Shown: positions 14,010 through 22,418 of the stretch, one piece after another
How the letters are laid out: the number at the start of each line of letters is the position of its first letter
Position numbering within the stretch: position 1 is the stretch's first letter
Assembly (NCBI GenBank): GCA_036741235.1
Contig: DAINSQ010000039.1
Coordinates: 1-32,149, forward strand
DNA length: 32,149 bases
Source of the DNA: JABWBR01 sp036741235
GTDB taxonomy: Bacteria; Bacteroidota; Bacteroidia; Chitinophagales; Saprospiraceae
Reading direction: 5' to 3'
Program-made: the position numbers and the translations under genes
The notes under the pieces: model-generated
Told to the model about the DNA's origin: nothing
The model's database searches: none
What the model saw: only the letters and a program-made list of their open reading frames with translations

Positions 14010-17000
14010 CAGCCATAGCGGCATAAACCAGCAATTTCAATTCCTGCGGGGAAATATTAAAGGCATTTACAAATCCGGTTCGCAGATCAGTGAGCGTGCG
14101 AGCGCCGTCGTATAATCTGACGATAACGTTGGGCATTGCTTCGTCCTCTTCGTCGCCCAATTTTGTCACTGTTACGCTGATGGGCAGCGGGTGCTGATGA
14201 GACAAATAAAACAGATGCACCCCGGCTTCTCCTTCAAGCATAGCCAAAAGGCCGTAATTTTCAGCAATGAGCGTTTTTTGTTCGTCAATTCTTTGGTATT
14301 GGATATCAAGCGACTGCAACAGCGATTCATATTTGTCCATCAAAAATGAAATCTCATTATCACCTAGCCCGGTGATATAGGATCGAAAACGGATAGCAAC
14401 ACGGTCTGCCTGTCCTCTGAAAAAATACGAACCCGTCATTTGGAGGAAAGCTACATCGAGAAAATCACCGATCATAGTAGACTGTAGGCCGTCAAATTGG
14501 ATGGTACCGTATTGATACTGTTCATGAATAGCTTTGAGGGTCTCCCGCTGAAAAAGCAGCGCTATGAGATGATTGCCGCCGGCGCCCAAGGCGTCTGCTT
14601 TCAGCCTCAGCGGCGTACTGTGTTGAACCCCCTTCGTACTTAGAACCCTGTTGTTGATGTGTTCTTCCAATTCTGAAAGCCGGTTTTTGAAATGAAAGTA
14701 CAGCCAGTCTACCTCCTCCCCGACAGTCAGGATTTGGTCGTGCCGGTGATCTTCCAGGTTTCGAATTTTTACCGCCAGTCGTTGTATTTGTTGCAATAAT
14801 TTAGTGTAAAAATCTCTTTCATGTTTGAAATCGGGTAGTTGCGGCAGCCAGTTATTATCTACTGCCTTAACAACACCCAACGCGGTGATCCTGGGAATCA
14901 GCCTGTCATTATCCAGCGTGATATTCAGTATTATCGGCTGCTCGGTGTTTAGCGTCAGCAATTGTTCGGCGGATAGCGTAGTCAGATCATTTTCGATTTG
15001 CCTACGCAAAGCTCTGCCTCCCTGCCTCGGGTCGAATCCTCGCCCCGCCACCCAGTCGAGGGCCGACTGTGATATATTGAGCATGGTAGTTCGCCGTACG
15101 AAGCCGTCGCGTCGCAACAATTCCTGGATTTGCATTCGGGCAATGCCTTGAATGTGCTCCAGATTTAATTTATTAAAAATAATAATATCATCGATCCGAT
15201 TGACAAATTCCGGTCTGAATTCCCTTTCGATGGCCTTGCGATAAATCGAAGCGCTGTCAATGGAAGCACCCAGCGAAATCTGAGCTCCTATTTCGACGGC
15301 GCCGAGATTGGAAGTCATCAGTATAATCAGATTGCTAAAATCAATTGTTTGGCCGAGGTTATCGGTAAGACGGGCATCGTCTAGCACTTGCAGTAGCAGG
15401 TCGAGTACGTTGGGGTGTGCCTTTTCTATTTCATCGAGTAACAATATACCGAATGGCCTGTACTTGATTTGTCCCGTAAGCAGGCCTTCCGGGTTGTGAA
15501 AATCGCCGGTCAGGCGACTTATTGCCGCCGGGTCGCTGTATTCATTCATATCGAATCGCAGCAAAGCGTCTTCGTGGCCAAATAAATACCGGCTCAGCAC
15601 CTTGGCAGCCTGGGTTTTGCCCACACCGGTAGGCCCCACAAACAGCAGGGTAGTAATCGGCCTGGTGATGTCGTTGAGTTTGGCTTTTGCCAAGTGGATC
15701 ACGTCAGACAATGCAGCGACGGCCTGAGGTTGCCCCACCAGTTGTCTTTCGAGTGTTCTGCTTAATTCATCCTGGTCGAGTATTTGTCCCGGGTCGAGGA
15801 AAGATTCCAGTAATCCGCTGTACGCTTTGAAAGCGATTCGAACCTCCTCTACATCAATTGTGCTGTATCTGTGTTCATCAGAAATTGACTGCATAAACGT
15901 AGCGACACCGCCGGGCAGGGGTTTATTGCGCAAAAAGCGCCGGTGAAAATTGAGTAATTCATGAATAGCCGGCATGGTGAAATTGGCGCCGTTGGTTTGC
16001 TCAAGGCGGCGGCGAAAAGCCAGGATCATGGAAACGGCGGTGATATAATCGGGTTCTTCCAGACTTATTACCTGAAATAAATCGCAGAAACGCTGGTCTT
16101 TTTCCTGCATAATGCCCCATTCGCCGGGGGTAGCGATCAGGATAAACTGCAGGCGGCGTTTTTCAAGATATGGTCTGATAGCATCGCTCAGCGTCATCGC
16201 GTTGTTGGCTGACTTTCCTATGCGAAGTAACGCTACTGGATTGTCTATCAATATCTTGTCGCTATGCTGATTGTCTTCATCCGGGTGTTCGGCGTATTGC
16301 AATATAGCCTCCAGGCGTCGCTGCCACATGCCTACATAACTCATGCCGGAAATAATGCGATTGGGGTCGAGGTGCCAGATGCGCTGCACATAGTCGTTGT
16401 TGCCGGCTTCCGACCACTGTTGGTAACGCCACAGCGTTTCGTGTACCAGCGTATGCCTGCCCACACCTTCGGGGCCTATGATAACAATGGGCGTTTTGCC
16501 TTCCTTGAACAACAAGTGATAAAGCGAGGCGACTTTGTCATCACGGAAATAGGCCCTGTTGAGTTCAGAGGGGTAGCGCGCATTGAGTTCCTGCGCCGCT
16601 TTTTCCAACTCAGTCGCGCCATCGAAATTACTAACGGCGCGCAGTCGCGCAAACAAATCAGCCGAATTGTCGCGATTAAACTTAAAGGGCAAATCTTGTA
16701 CGCGAACAGTAATAGAAATACTGGCAATCCATTCTTTTTTCTTCGAATGAAAAGCTTTAGGCTCAAAATCGGCGCCCTCCTCGTCGCTAATGGCCGTAAG
16801 TACTTTCTTGACCGCTTTGTTCACTTGTACCTCTTTCGATATATTGGGGTCGACAATAAACATATAACTCCTCAAAGCAGGCAAGCAGGCGAATTGCAAT
16901 TCCTGAAGGCTAAAAAAAGCAGCTGTATATTGTCCGGTTATCTCTTTACCGCCTACGGTACCAGAAACGAGAAATTGCGTTTGCTGAATGGTGGGGTGAA

Positions 17001-17220
17001 ACATGAGCCACAACAACAATTCGGAATTGTCTTTCTCCAGAACGAACCCTTTGAAGGCCTGTCGGACTTCTTTGCGAAACAGCGACATGGCCTGCTCATA
17101 CTGCCTGTTGATGATGAGGGGGTAGGGGAGGAACAGGGGTCTGACTGAGTAGTAGTGCGCCCTGCCTTCTATTGAGACGTGTTGTACAAGTGCCGGAAAG
17201 TAGAGCTTCGCAAAAGCCAT
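14002..17220 (-). CDS. Second divergent Clp/Hsp100-like double AAA+ protein, first ring with broken Walker A and B
   Basis: This 1072-residue protein has the same design as the one at 6318-9539. Ring 1 has a Walker A changed to GPEGVGRH (249-256, Arg255 in place of Lys), and Walker B keeps Asp326 but has Asn327 for Glu. The arginine-finger site reads FCDLFQ. The ring-1 pore loop keeps a Tyr (SYVG, near 295). Ring 2 is intact in Walker A (GPTGVGKT, 529-536), Walker B (Asp596-Glu597), sensor Asn638, arginine finger Arg675 and sensor-2 Arg736, but the pore loop is GDFHNPEG without an aromatic gripping GYVG. The first 230 residues are not Clp-N. The C-terminal extension (about 785-1072) has coiled coils and ends with a part including LEGEAGVHLFYL, recalling release-factor PCRF domains, with no GGQ. 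ATG 17220 was preferred to a TTG at 17250. It is divergent from the tandem AAA+ gene at 17335. Function unknown. Confidence 0.85.
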   Translation of the reverse strand: MAFAKLYFPALVQHVSIEGRAHYYSVRPLFLPYPLIINRQYEQAMSLFRKEVRQAFKGFVLEKDNSELLLWLMFHPTIQQTQFLVSGTVGGKEITGQYTAAFFSLQELQFACLPALRSYMFIVDPNISKEVQVNKAVKKVLTAISDEEGADFEPKAFHSKKKEWIASISITVRVQDLPFKFNRDNSADLFARLRAVSNFDGATELEKAAQELNARYPSELNRAYFRDDKVASLYHLLFKEGKTPIVIIGPEGVGRHTLVHETLWRYQQWSEAGNNDYVQRIWHLDPNRIISGMSYVGMWQRRLEAILQYAEHPDEDNQHSDKILIDNPVALLRIGKSANNAMTLSDAIRPYLEKRRLQFILIATPGEWGIMQEKDQRFCDLFQVISLEEPDYITAVSMILAFRRRLEQTNGANFTMPAIHELLNFHRRFLRNKPLPGGVATFMQSISDEHRYSTIDVEEVRIAFKAYSGLLESFLDPGQILDQDELSRTLERQLVGQPQAVAALSDVIHLAKAKLNDITRPITTLLFVGPTGVGKTQAAKVLSRYLFGHEDALLRFDMNEYSDPAAISRLTGDFHNPEGLLTGQIKYRPFGILLLDEIEKAHPNVLDLLLQVLDDARLTDNLGQTIDFSNLIILMTSNLGAVEIGAQISLGASIDSASIYRKAIEREFRPEFVNRIDDIIIFNKLNLEHIQGIARMQIQELLRRDGFVRRTTMLNISQSALDWVAGRGFDPRQGGRALRRQIENDLTTLSAEQLLTLNTEQPIILNITLDNDRLIPRITALGVVKAVDNNWLPQLPDFKHERDFYTKLLQQIQRLAVKIRNLEDHRHDQILTVGEEVDWLYFHFKNRLSELEEHINNRVLSTKGVQHSTPLRLKADALGAGGNHLIALLFQRETLKAIHEQYQYGTIQFDGLQSTMIGDFLDVAFLQMTGSYFFRGQADRVAIRFRSYITGLGDNEISFLMDKYESLLQSLDIQYQRIDEQKTLIAENYGLLAMLEGEAGVHLFYLSHQHPLPISVTVTKLGDEEDEAMPNVIVRLYDGARTLTDLRTGFVNAFNISPQELKLLVYAAMAAT

Positions 17221-17334
17221 TTGGTCGCGTTTATAATCAGGTCGACACAAGATAATTACATTTTCTGCAACATACGTATATTGTGACTCGTTACTAAAGC
17301 ATAACCAACGTCCAAAAAACAGAAACTACGGCGA

Positions 17335-19989
17335 ATGGAAGACGGCTACGAACATATTGACTCAAAACGCTACAAATTTCGAGAATTGAAGGCCTACGCC
17401 TCAACTGAATGGCTGGCCGACAACAAGAAAAAATACCGCCAAGTATTCGACCGGTACGGTACTTCCTATATCTATGCCGAGCTTTCCTTTTATAATAAAC
17501 TATTTGACGTTGACGACTGGGACATTGACGTAGAATTGCGGTGCTTTTCCCTGAAAAAAGGTCGAAAACAACTCTGTGCCCTGCCTTTTCGCCGTAAGGT
17601 GAGCAAATACGACCAGATTGTATACATTCGCGAGGGCTGGGGCAACGAAACAGAAGGCGCTTTCTGGAAAAAGGGTACCTATTGCTGGGAAGCCTGGATG
17701 GAGGGCGAAAAGGTAGCGACCAAGTATTTTTATGTCGAAGATGCCGGAAAGGACGCTATGCCCGGTGAAAATCCTTATCTGGAGGTAGTATCGCTCCGGC
17801 TTTACGAAGGCCCTTACGACGATGTACCTGAAGAGGAACGCGTGTATTACAAGAGTTTTAGCAGCGAAGAAACCCGCTATATTTATGTGGAGATGGTGCT
17901 GCGAAATCTCTTTCCCGCCAAATTCTGGCAGTGCGAGCTGTTTGCCAAGTTTTATAATGACGCCCGCGAACTAAAAGGCCAGGTGATACGGCTTCAACGT
18001 ATCGAAAAAAGCGAAGAGTTTATCAAGATTACCGCAGGCTGGGGCTCAAACGTTAAAGGATCCTGGAGAAAAGATCGCTATACGGCCGAGTTGATTTTTC
18101 TTGATAAACTACTGGCCGTTATCCCCTTCCAGGTTGAAGATGAATTTGAGGAAGGAATTGCAGGCGTATTGCTCCCCGAACGGCAATCAACAATTATTCT
18201 GGCCCCTGAGGAGGATGCCAGGCAAACTTTCGAGGAGGTGATGGAACGCCTTGACGCACTCATCGGCCTCGACGATATCAAAACACAGGTCAGGAACCAC
18301 GCCAAGTATATACAGTTCCTCCAATTGCGCAAGGAAAAAGGCTTTGACGAAAAAGACGAAATTAATGTACACTCTGTTTTCATCGGCAATCCAGGAACGG
18401 GCAAAACTACCGTCGCCGGCATGATGGGGCGATTGTATAAAAAGATGGGACTGCTTTCCAAAGGACACGTGCACGAAGTGGATAGGGTAGACCTCGTGGG
18501 CGAATATATCGGCCAAACTGCCCCCAAAGTCAAAGACGCTATCGAAAGAGCCAGAGGCGGTGTTTTGTTTATTGATGAAGCCTACGCGCTGGCGCGCTCC
18601 AACGACGATACCAAGGATTTTGGCCGCGAAGTGATTGAAATTCTGGTTAAAGAAATGTCAAACGGCGCGGGCGACCTGGCAGTGATCGTAGCCGGCTATC
18701 CCAAGGAGATGCGCCATTTTCTGGATTCCAACCCCGGATTAAAATCGCGCTTTAAGCTGTTTTTTGAATTTTCAGACTACTTACCCCAGGAATTGTCGCA
18801 AATCGCCGGCTATGTGTGCAAGGAAAAAGGGGTTGTATTCACGCTCGAAGCGCGCGCAAAAATTGACGATATTATCGTAGAGGCCTACCGGCGAAGGGAT
18901 CGCACATTCGGAAATGCCCGATTTGTATACGACCTTATCGAAAAAGCCAAGATTAACCTGGGCTTGCGGGTGATGTCAGCCGATCAACCCAAACAACTCG
19001 ATAGAGAGCAGTTGTCATTGGTGGAATTGGAGGATGTTAATGCTATCGATATCAAGATGCGCCGCGAATTGCCCGAAATCCCGGTAGACGAGGAGTTCCT
19101 GCGCCGTTCGCTTGACGAACTCAACCGCCTGATCGGGATGGACAAAATCAAGGTGCAGATCAACGAGCTGGTCCGACTGGTGCGCTTTTACCGCGAGACG
19201 CGCAAAGATGTGCTTAACAGCTTTTATCTGCATACGGTTTTTGTGGGCAACCCCGGCACTGGCAAAACTACGGTGGCGCGAATTCTCACTAAAATATACA
19301 AGGCGCTGGGCATTCTGGAACGAGGACATATGATTGAAACCGACCGCCAGGGGTTGGTGGCTGGATATGTAGGCCAAACTGCCATCAAAACCGCCGAAAA
19401 AATCGAAGAGGCAATGGGCGGCGTGTTGTTTATTGATGAAGCTTATGCCTTGACGCAGCACGTGGGCGGCCCACACGGCGATTTTGGAAATGAGGCAATC
19501 CAAACGCTACTGAAAAGAATGGAAGACAACCGCGGCAATTTCTTTGTTTTTGTCGCCGGCTATCCCGATAATATGGAGGCCTTCCTCAAGGCCAATCCCG
19601 GATTAAGCTCGCGATTCGACAAGATTTTGCGATTTGAAGACTATTTGCCCGAAGAATTACTTCAGATCGCGCTGCAAATGCTGTCGGAGGAAAGCCTGGT
19701 AGCTACCCCCGACGCAGAAATCCACCTGCGCAATTACCTGGAATATATACATGAATACCGCGACAAGTACTTCGGCAATGCCCGCACCGTTCGGTCTGTT
19801 ATCCAGGAGGTGGTGAAAGAACACAACCTCCGTTTGGCGAGTCTAAGCCCCGAAGAACGCAATAGCGTACCACTGAATGTGCTTACTATCGAGGATGTTT
19901 CCTGCCTTAAACTGGATAAAAGCGCTTTTCTATTTAATAAAAAGTCAGGTATCGGCTTTAAACGCCAAACCGGCGAGGCAGGAAGCTGA
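17335..19989 (+). CDS. Tandem CbbX/SpoVK-type AAA+ protein with a duplicated N-terminal domain
   Basis: The 884-residue protein has two AAA+ modules of the CbbX/CfxQ/SpoVK kind. Module 1 has Walker A GNPGTGKT (351-358), Walker B Asp414-Glu415, pore loop EYIGQT (390-395) and Arg472. Module 2 has GNPGTGKT (638-645), Asp701-Glu702, pore loop GYVGQT (677-682) and Arg760. Both look active. CbbX relatives remodel protein complexes, for example Rubisco, and EccA acts in type VII secretion. The N-terminus holds two copies of an unfamiliar domain of about 110 residues (24-136 and 147-269), each with a YIY.E strand and a GWG....G.W.K..Y motif. No signal peptide is seen, so it is cytoplasmic. The start ATG at 17335 lies 114 bases from the start of the Clp-like gene on the other strand. 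Its stop is two bases from that of the convergent gene. Partner and target are unknown. Confidence 0.88.
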   Translation: MEDGYEHIDSKRYKFRELKAYASTEWLADNKKKYRQVFDRYGTSYIYAELSFYNKLFDVDDWDIDVELRCFSLKKGRKQLCALPFRRKVSKYDQIVYIREGWGNETEGAFWKKGTYCWEAWMEGEKVATKYFYVEDAGKDAMPGENPYLEVVSLRLYEGPYDDVPEEERVYYKSFSSEETRYIYVEMVLRNLFPAKFWQCELFAKFYNDARELKGQVIRLQRIEKSEEFIKITAGWGSNVKGSWRKDRYTAELIFLDKLLAVIPFQVEDEFEEGIAGVLLPERQSTIILAPEEDARQTFEEVMERLDALIGLDDIKTQVRNHAKYIQFLQLRKEKGFDEKDEINVHSVFIGNPGTGKTTVAGMMGRLYKKMGLLSKGHVHEVDRVDLVGEYIGQTAPKVKDAIERARGGVLFIDEAYALARSNDDTKDFGREVIEILVKEMSNGAGDLAVIVAGYPKEMRHFLDSNPGLKSRFKLFFEFSDYLPQELSQIAGYVCKEKGVVFTLEARAKIDDIIVEAYRRRDRTFGNARFVYDLIEKAKINLGLRVMSADQPKQLDREQLSLVELEDVNAIDIKMRRELPEIPVDEEFLRRSLDELNRLIGMDKIKVQINELVRLVRFYRETRKDVLNSFYLHTVFVGNPGTGKTTVARILTKIYKALGILERGHMIETDRQGLVAGYVGQTAIKTAEKIEEAMGGVLFIDEAYALTQHVGGPHGDFGNEAIQTLLKRMEDNRGNFFVFVAGYPDNMEAFLKANPGLSSRFDKILRFEDYLPEELLQIALQMLSEESLVATPDAEIHLRNYLEYIHEYRDKYFGNARTVRSVIQEVVKEHNLRLASLSPEERNSVPLNVLTIEDVSCLKLDKSAFLFNKKSGIGFKRQTGEAGS

Positions 19990-19991
19990 GA

Positions 19992-21695
19992 TCATTTCAC
20001 CGGTTTTCTGCCGAAAAATACAAAGCCATTTTTACTACCCAGTTGCTGAAGCTGGGGATACGCTTTTAACTCATCAGCTTTTTGAATTTTGGTAACCACA
20101 TAAACGGGTTTGTCTATTGCGCCGTTTAACAACCATTCTTTGTCATAACTGCGCTCGTCGGTTACCGGCCGTTTTCGGGCGTAAAAAAGGTGAGCATACG
20201 ATTTATAACCGTGGGTGATGATGTAACAATCTTCCCGGGATTTGCTTTCATAAAATTCGATGGCCGCGCGCTGGGAGTAACCTTCTATTCTTTTTACAAA
20301 AAAGACGAGGGTGAGCATCACGAACACAGCCGTTCCAATAAACAAGGTCCTTATACCTGATTCCAGTTGCTGCCTGCGCCATAATACAGAGGCTGCAATT
20401 AACACGCCAAGTAAAAAGATACCCGGGATGACTTCAAGTCCCGTCCAACGCACTTCCGCATCCAGGTTCGCCCTGGCAAAAGGATCTTTGAGCAGTGGCT
20501 TGAGCAGGTCTATATTTTGCGCTAAAATGGGTAGGGCAAACGTAACGAGTAGGTATAACGAACCAATGATCCATACCCCGGCTTTCGTTCCCCGTCCAAG
20601 TTTGATGCGTTCATTCAGCATGTGGTAGATGCTGAGGGCCGCCAGGAAAGTGAGCGGGAAATAAGCCATAGACGAATAATGCACAATCTTTGATTTAACT
20701 ATGGTAAACAAGATCAGCACGGTCCAAAATAAAAACAACATCCACCTTTTGAAATCCTGTTGGTATGATTGCGATTCAGCAGGCATTTTCCACATGGCGC
20801 GAAGCGCAAATAGCGAAGCGGGGAAACAACCTGCTAATACGACGATAAAATGATACCCCGGAAATCCTTTGTGCCCTGCTACCGGCTTGCTGAATAGCTC
20901 ATACTGGTATTTGGTGAAAGTGGCAATATACCAGGGCCCGTTTTTATAGGTTTCAATACCAAACCAGGCCAGGGTGATGAAGGAGGCGGCAACCAGAAAA
21001 AAGAGAAATTGAGGCACATTGATGTAGAACCGGAATCGTTGGTACACCCAATAGACAAAAAATACCAGACAGGAGATCACCAAGGCTACCGGCCCCTTCG
21101 TAAGAATACCCATACCGATGAAAAAGCCTCCCCAAAACAAATAATGCCAATAGCTGCGGGGCAGGTCGAGCCCTAACCGGTCTTTTTTCCAGTAGGCCAG
21201 GATGAAATAATACATCCCCAGGAAGATGAACAGGTTGAAATAGGGGTCGATAATACCCGATTTGAAATACAAAAAAGGCAATACCGAACCGAAATAGGCA
21301 AGCGCCCATAGTAGACCAAAGCGATGGTCGTAGAGCTTTTTGCCTGTTTTATATAACACAATCAGCGTTATCATGCCGCAGATGGCGTTGGGCAGTCGAG
21401 CCGCGTATTCTCCTACTCCGAATGCTTTCATTGCCAGTAGCTGCATCCACATAAAAAAGGGCGGCTTTTCCCAAAAAGGCTGAAAATTAATGTATACTCG
21501 CAGATAATCTTCGGTGAGCATCATCTCGCGGGTTATTTCTGCGAAGTTGATCTCATCCCAATCAAATAAATGCACGCCTCCCAGCCAGGGCAGGTAAAAA
21601 AGGGCGCCGAGCAGCGCTATGTATAGGGAAGTACGTTTTGCCACGTTGCTCTTTTTATTAAATGAATCGGATGGCCTTATGCCGGCTATCCCCAT
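19992..21695 (-). CDS. ArnT-like (GT83/PMT family) membrane glycosyltransferase
   Basis: ArnT/PMT-type enzymes use a lipid-linked sugar at the periplasmic face of the inner membrane. The 567-residue protein has many membrane segments, starting with LYIALLGALFYLPWL. It carries the first-loop acidic motif FDWDEINFAEITREM, then WEKPPFFMW and GILTKGPVAL, all typical of the family, plus a soluble C-terminal part. The acceptor (lipid A, other glycan or protein) cannot be told. ATG 21695 overlaps the end of the rluA-type gene by 10 bases, so the two are likely translated in tandem. An alternative GTG start at codon 18 would remove a hydrophilic lead and also fit. Confidence 0.85.
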   Translation of the reverse strand: MGIAGIRPSDSFNKKSNVAKRTSLYIALLGALFYLPWLGGVHLFDWDEINFAEITREMMLTEDYLRVYINFQPFWEKPPFFMWMQLLAMKAFGVGEYAARLPNAICGMITLIVLYKTGKKLYDHRFGLLWALAYFGSVLPFLYFKSGIIDPYFNLFIFLGMYYFILAYWKKDRLGLDLPRSYWHYLFWGGFFIGMGILTKGPVALVISCLVFFVYWVYQRFRFYINVPQFLFFLVAASFITLAWFGIETYKNGPWYIATFTKYQYELFSKPVAGHKGFPGYHFIVVLAGCFPASLFALRAMWKMPAESQSYQQDFKRWMLFLFWTVLILFTIVKSKIVHYSSMAYFPLTFLAALSIYHMLNERIKLGRGTKAGVWIIGSLYLLVTFALPILAQNIDLLKPLLKDPFARANLDAEVRWTGLEVIPGIFLLGVLIAASVLWRRQQLESGIRTLFIGTAVFVMLTLVFFVKRIEGYSQRAAIEFYESKSREDCYIITHGYKSYAHLFYARKRPVTDERSYDKEWLLNGAIDKPVYVVTKIQKADELKAYPQLQQLGSKNGFVFFGRKPVK

Positions 21696-22414
21696 TTCCG
21701 GAGTTGTTGCAATAGCGCTTTAAAATCCTTGGGCAAAGGCGCTTCAACATCAATAGGCTGATTGGTGATGGGATGCTCGAGGCGCAGTTGAAGTGCGTGT
21801 AGCGTATGGCGGCTCATCAGCGGTCGCTCTTCTTCGTTTTTGCCCAAACGGTATGCCTGCCGCTTGATCTCCGATAACATGATAAACGCTCTTTTGCCGT
21901 AAACTGCGTCTATGGCCAAGGGATGGCCGATTGATTGCAGGTGTACGCGCACCTGGTGCGTTCGGCCGGTTTTGATGTCGGCTTCAACCAGACTAAATGC
22001 CTTGAAAGTTTCTACAACCCGGTATTCGGTAATTGCCGGCTTTCCTTTGGCATTGACGACCATTTTTCCCGGCTGACTAACGCTGTGCGCAATGGGTTTG
22101 TCAATGACTCCCGATGCAGGCTGCGGGCAGCCGTCGACGAGCGCAAGATATATTTTTTCGACTTCTCTGTTTTCAAATTGCTGTGACAGTATGCGGTGCG
22201 CTTCATCCGTTTTTGCGAAGCAGATGGCGCCGCTGGTTTCGCGGTCAAGACGGTGCACCACCCATATCTGTTGCTCCAGATGTTGCTCCAGCCAGTCGTG
22301 CAAGTTGGGCTTTTCCGGATCAAAACGATCGGGAATGCTGAGCATATGCGCGGGTTTGTTGACTACCAACAAATGCTCGTCATGGTATAATATGTCGATA
22401 GTTGTCGTCTTCAT
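21686..22414 (-). CDS. RluA-family 23S rRNA/tRNA pseudouridine synthase
   Basis: The enzyme isomerizes uridine to pseudouridine in structural RNA. Motifs are VVNKPAHML near residue 17, the catalytic Asp57 in VHRLDRETSG, KTGRTHQVRVH and HPLAIDAVYG. No S4 domain is present, and 242 residues suits the RluA/RluC-like short subgroup; the target base cannot be predicted. ATG 22414 was chosen because homology begins at MKTTTIDILYHDEH and the upstream in-frame extension overlaps the preceding gene. It follows the RibF-glycosyltransferase stop by 4 bases, so it is in the same operon. Confidence 0.92.
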   Translation of the reverse strand: MKTTTIDILYHDEHLLVVNKPAHMLSIPDRFDPEKPNLHDWLEQHLEQQIWVVHRLDRETSGAICFAKTDEAHRILSQQFENREVEKIYLALVDGCPQPASGVIDKPIAHSVSQPGKMVVNAKGKPAITEYRVVETFKAFSLVEADIKTGRTHQVRVHLQSIGHPLAIDAVYGKRAFIMLSEIKRQAYRLGKNEEERPLMSRHTLHALQLRLEHPITNQPIDVEAPLPKDFKALLQQLRKWG

Positions 22415-22418
22415 ACAC

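Noticed and set aside
14002..17220. The two Clp-like proteins as ClpV of a type VI secretion system or the ATPase of a contractile injection system
   Set aside because: No sheath, tube, baseplate or spike gene is in the window, and the N-terminal and C-terminal parts do not look like ClpV.
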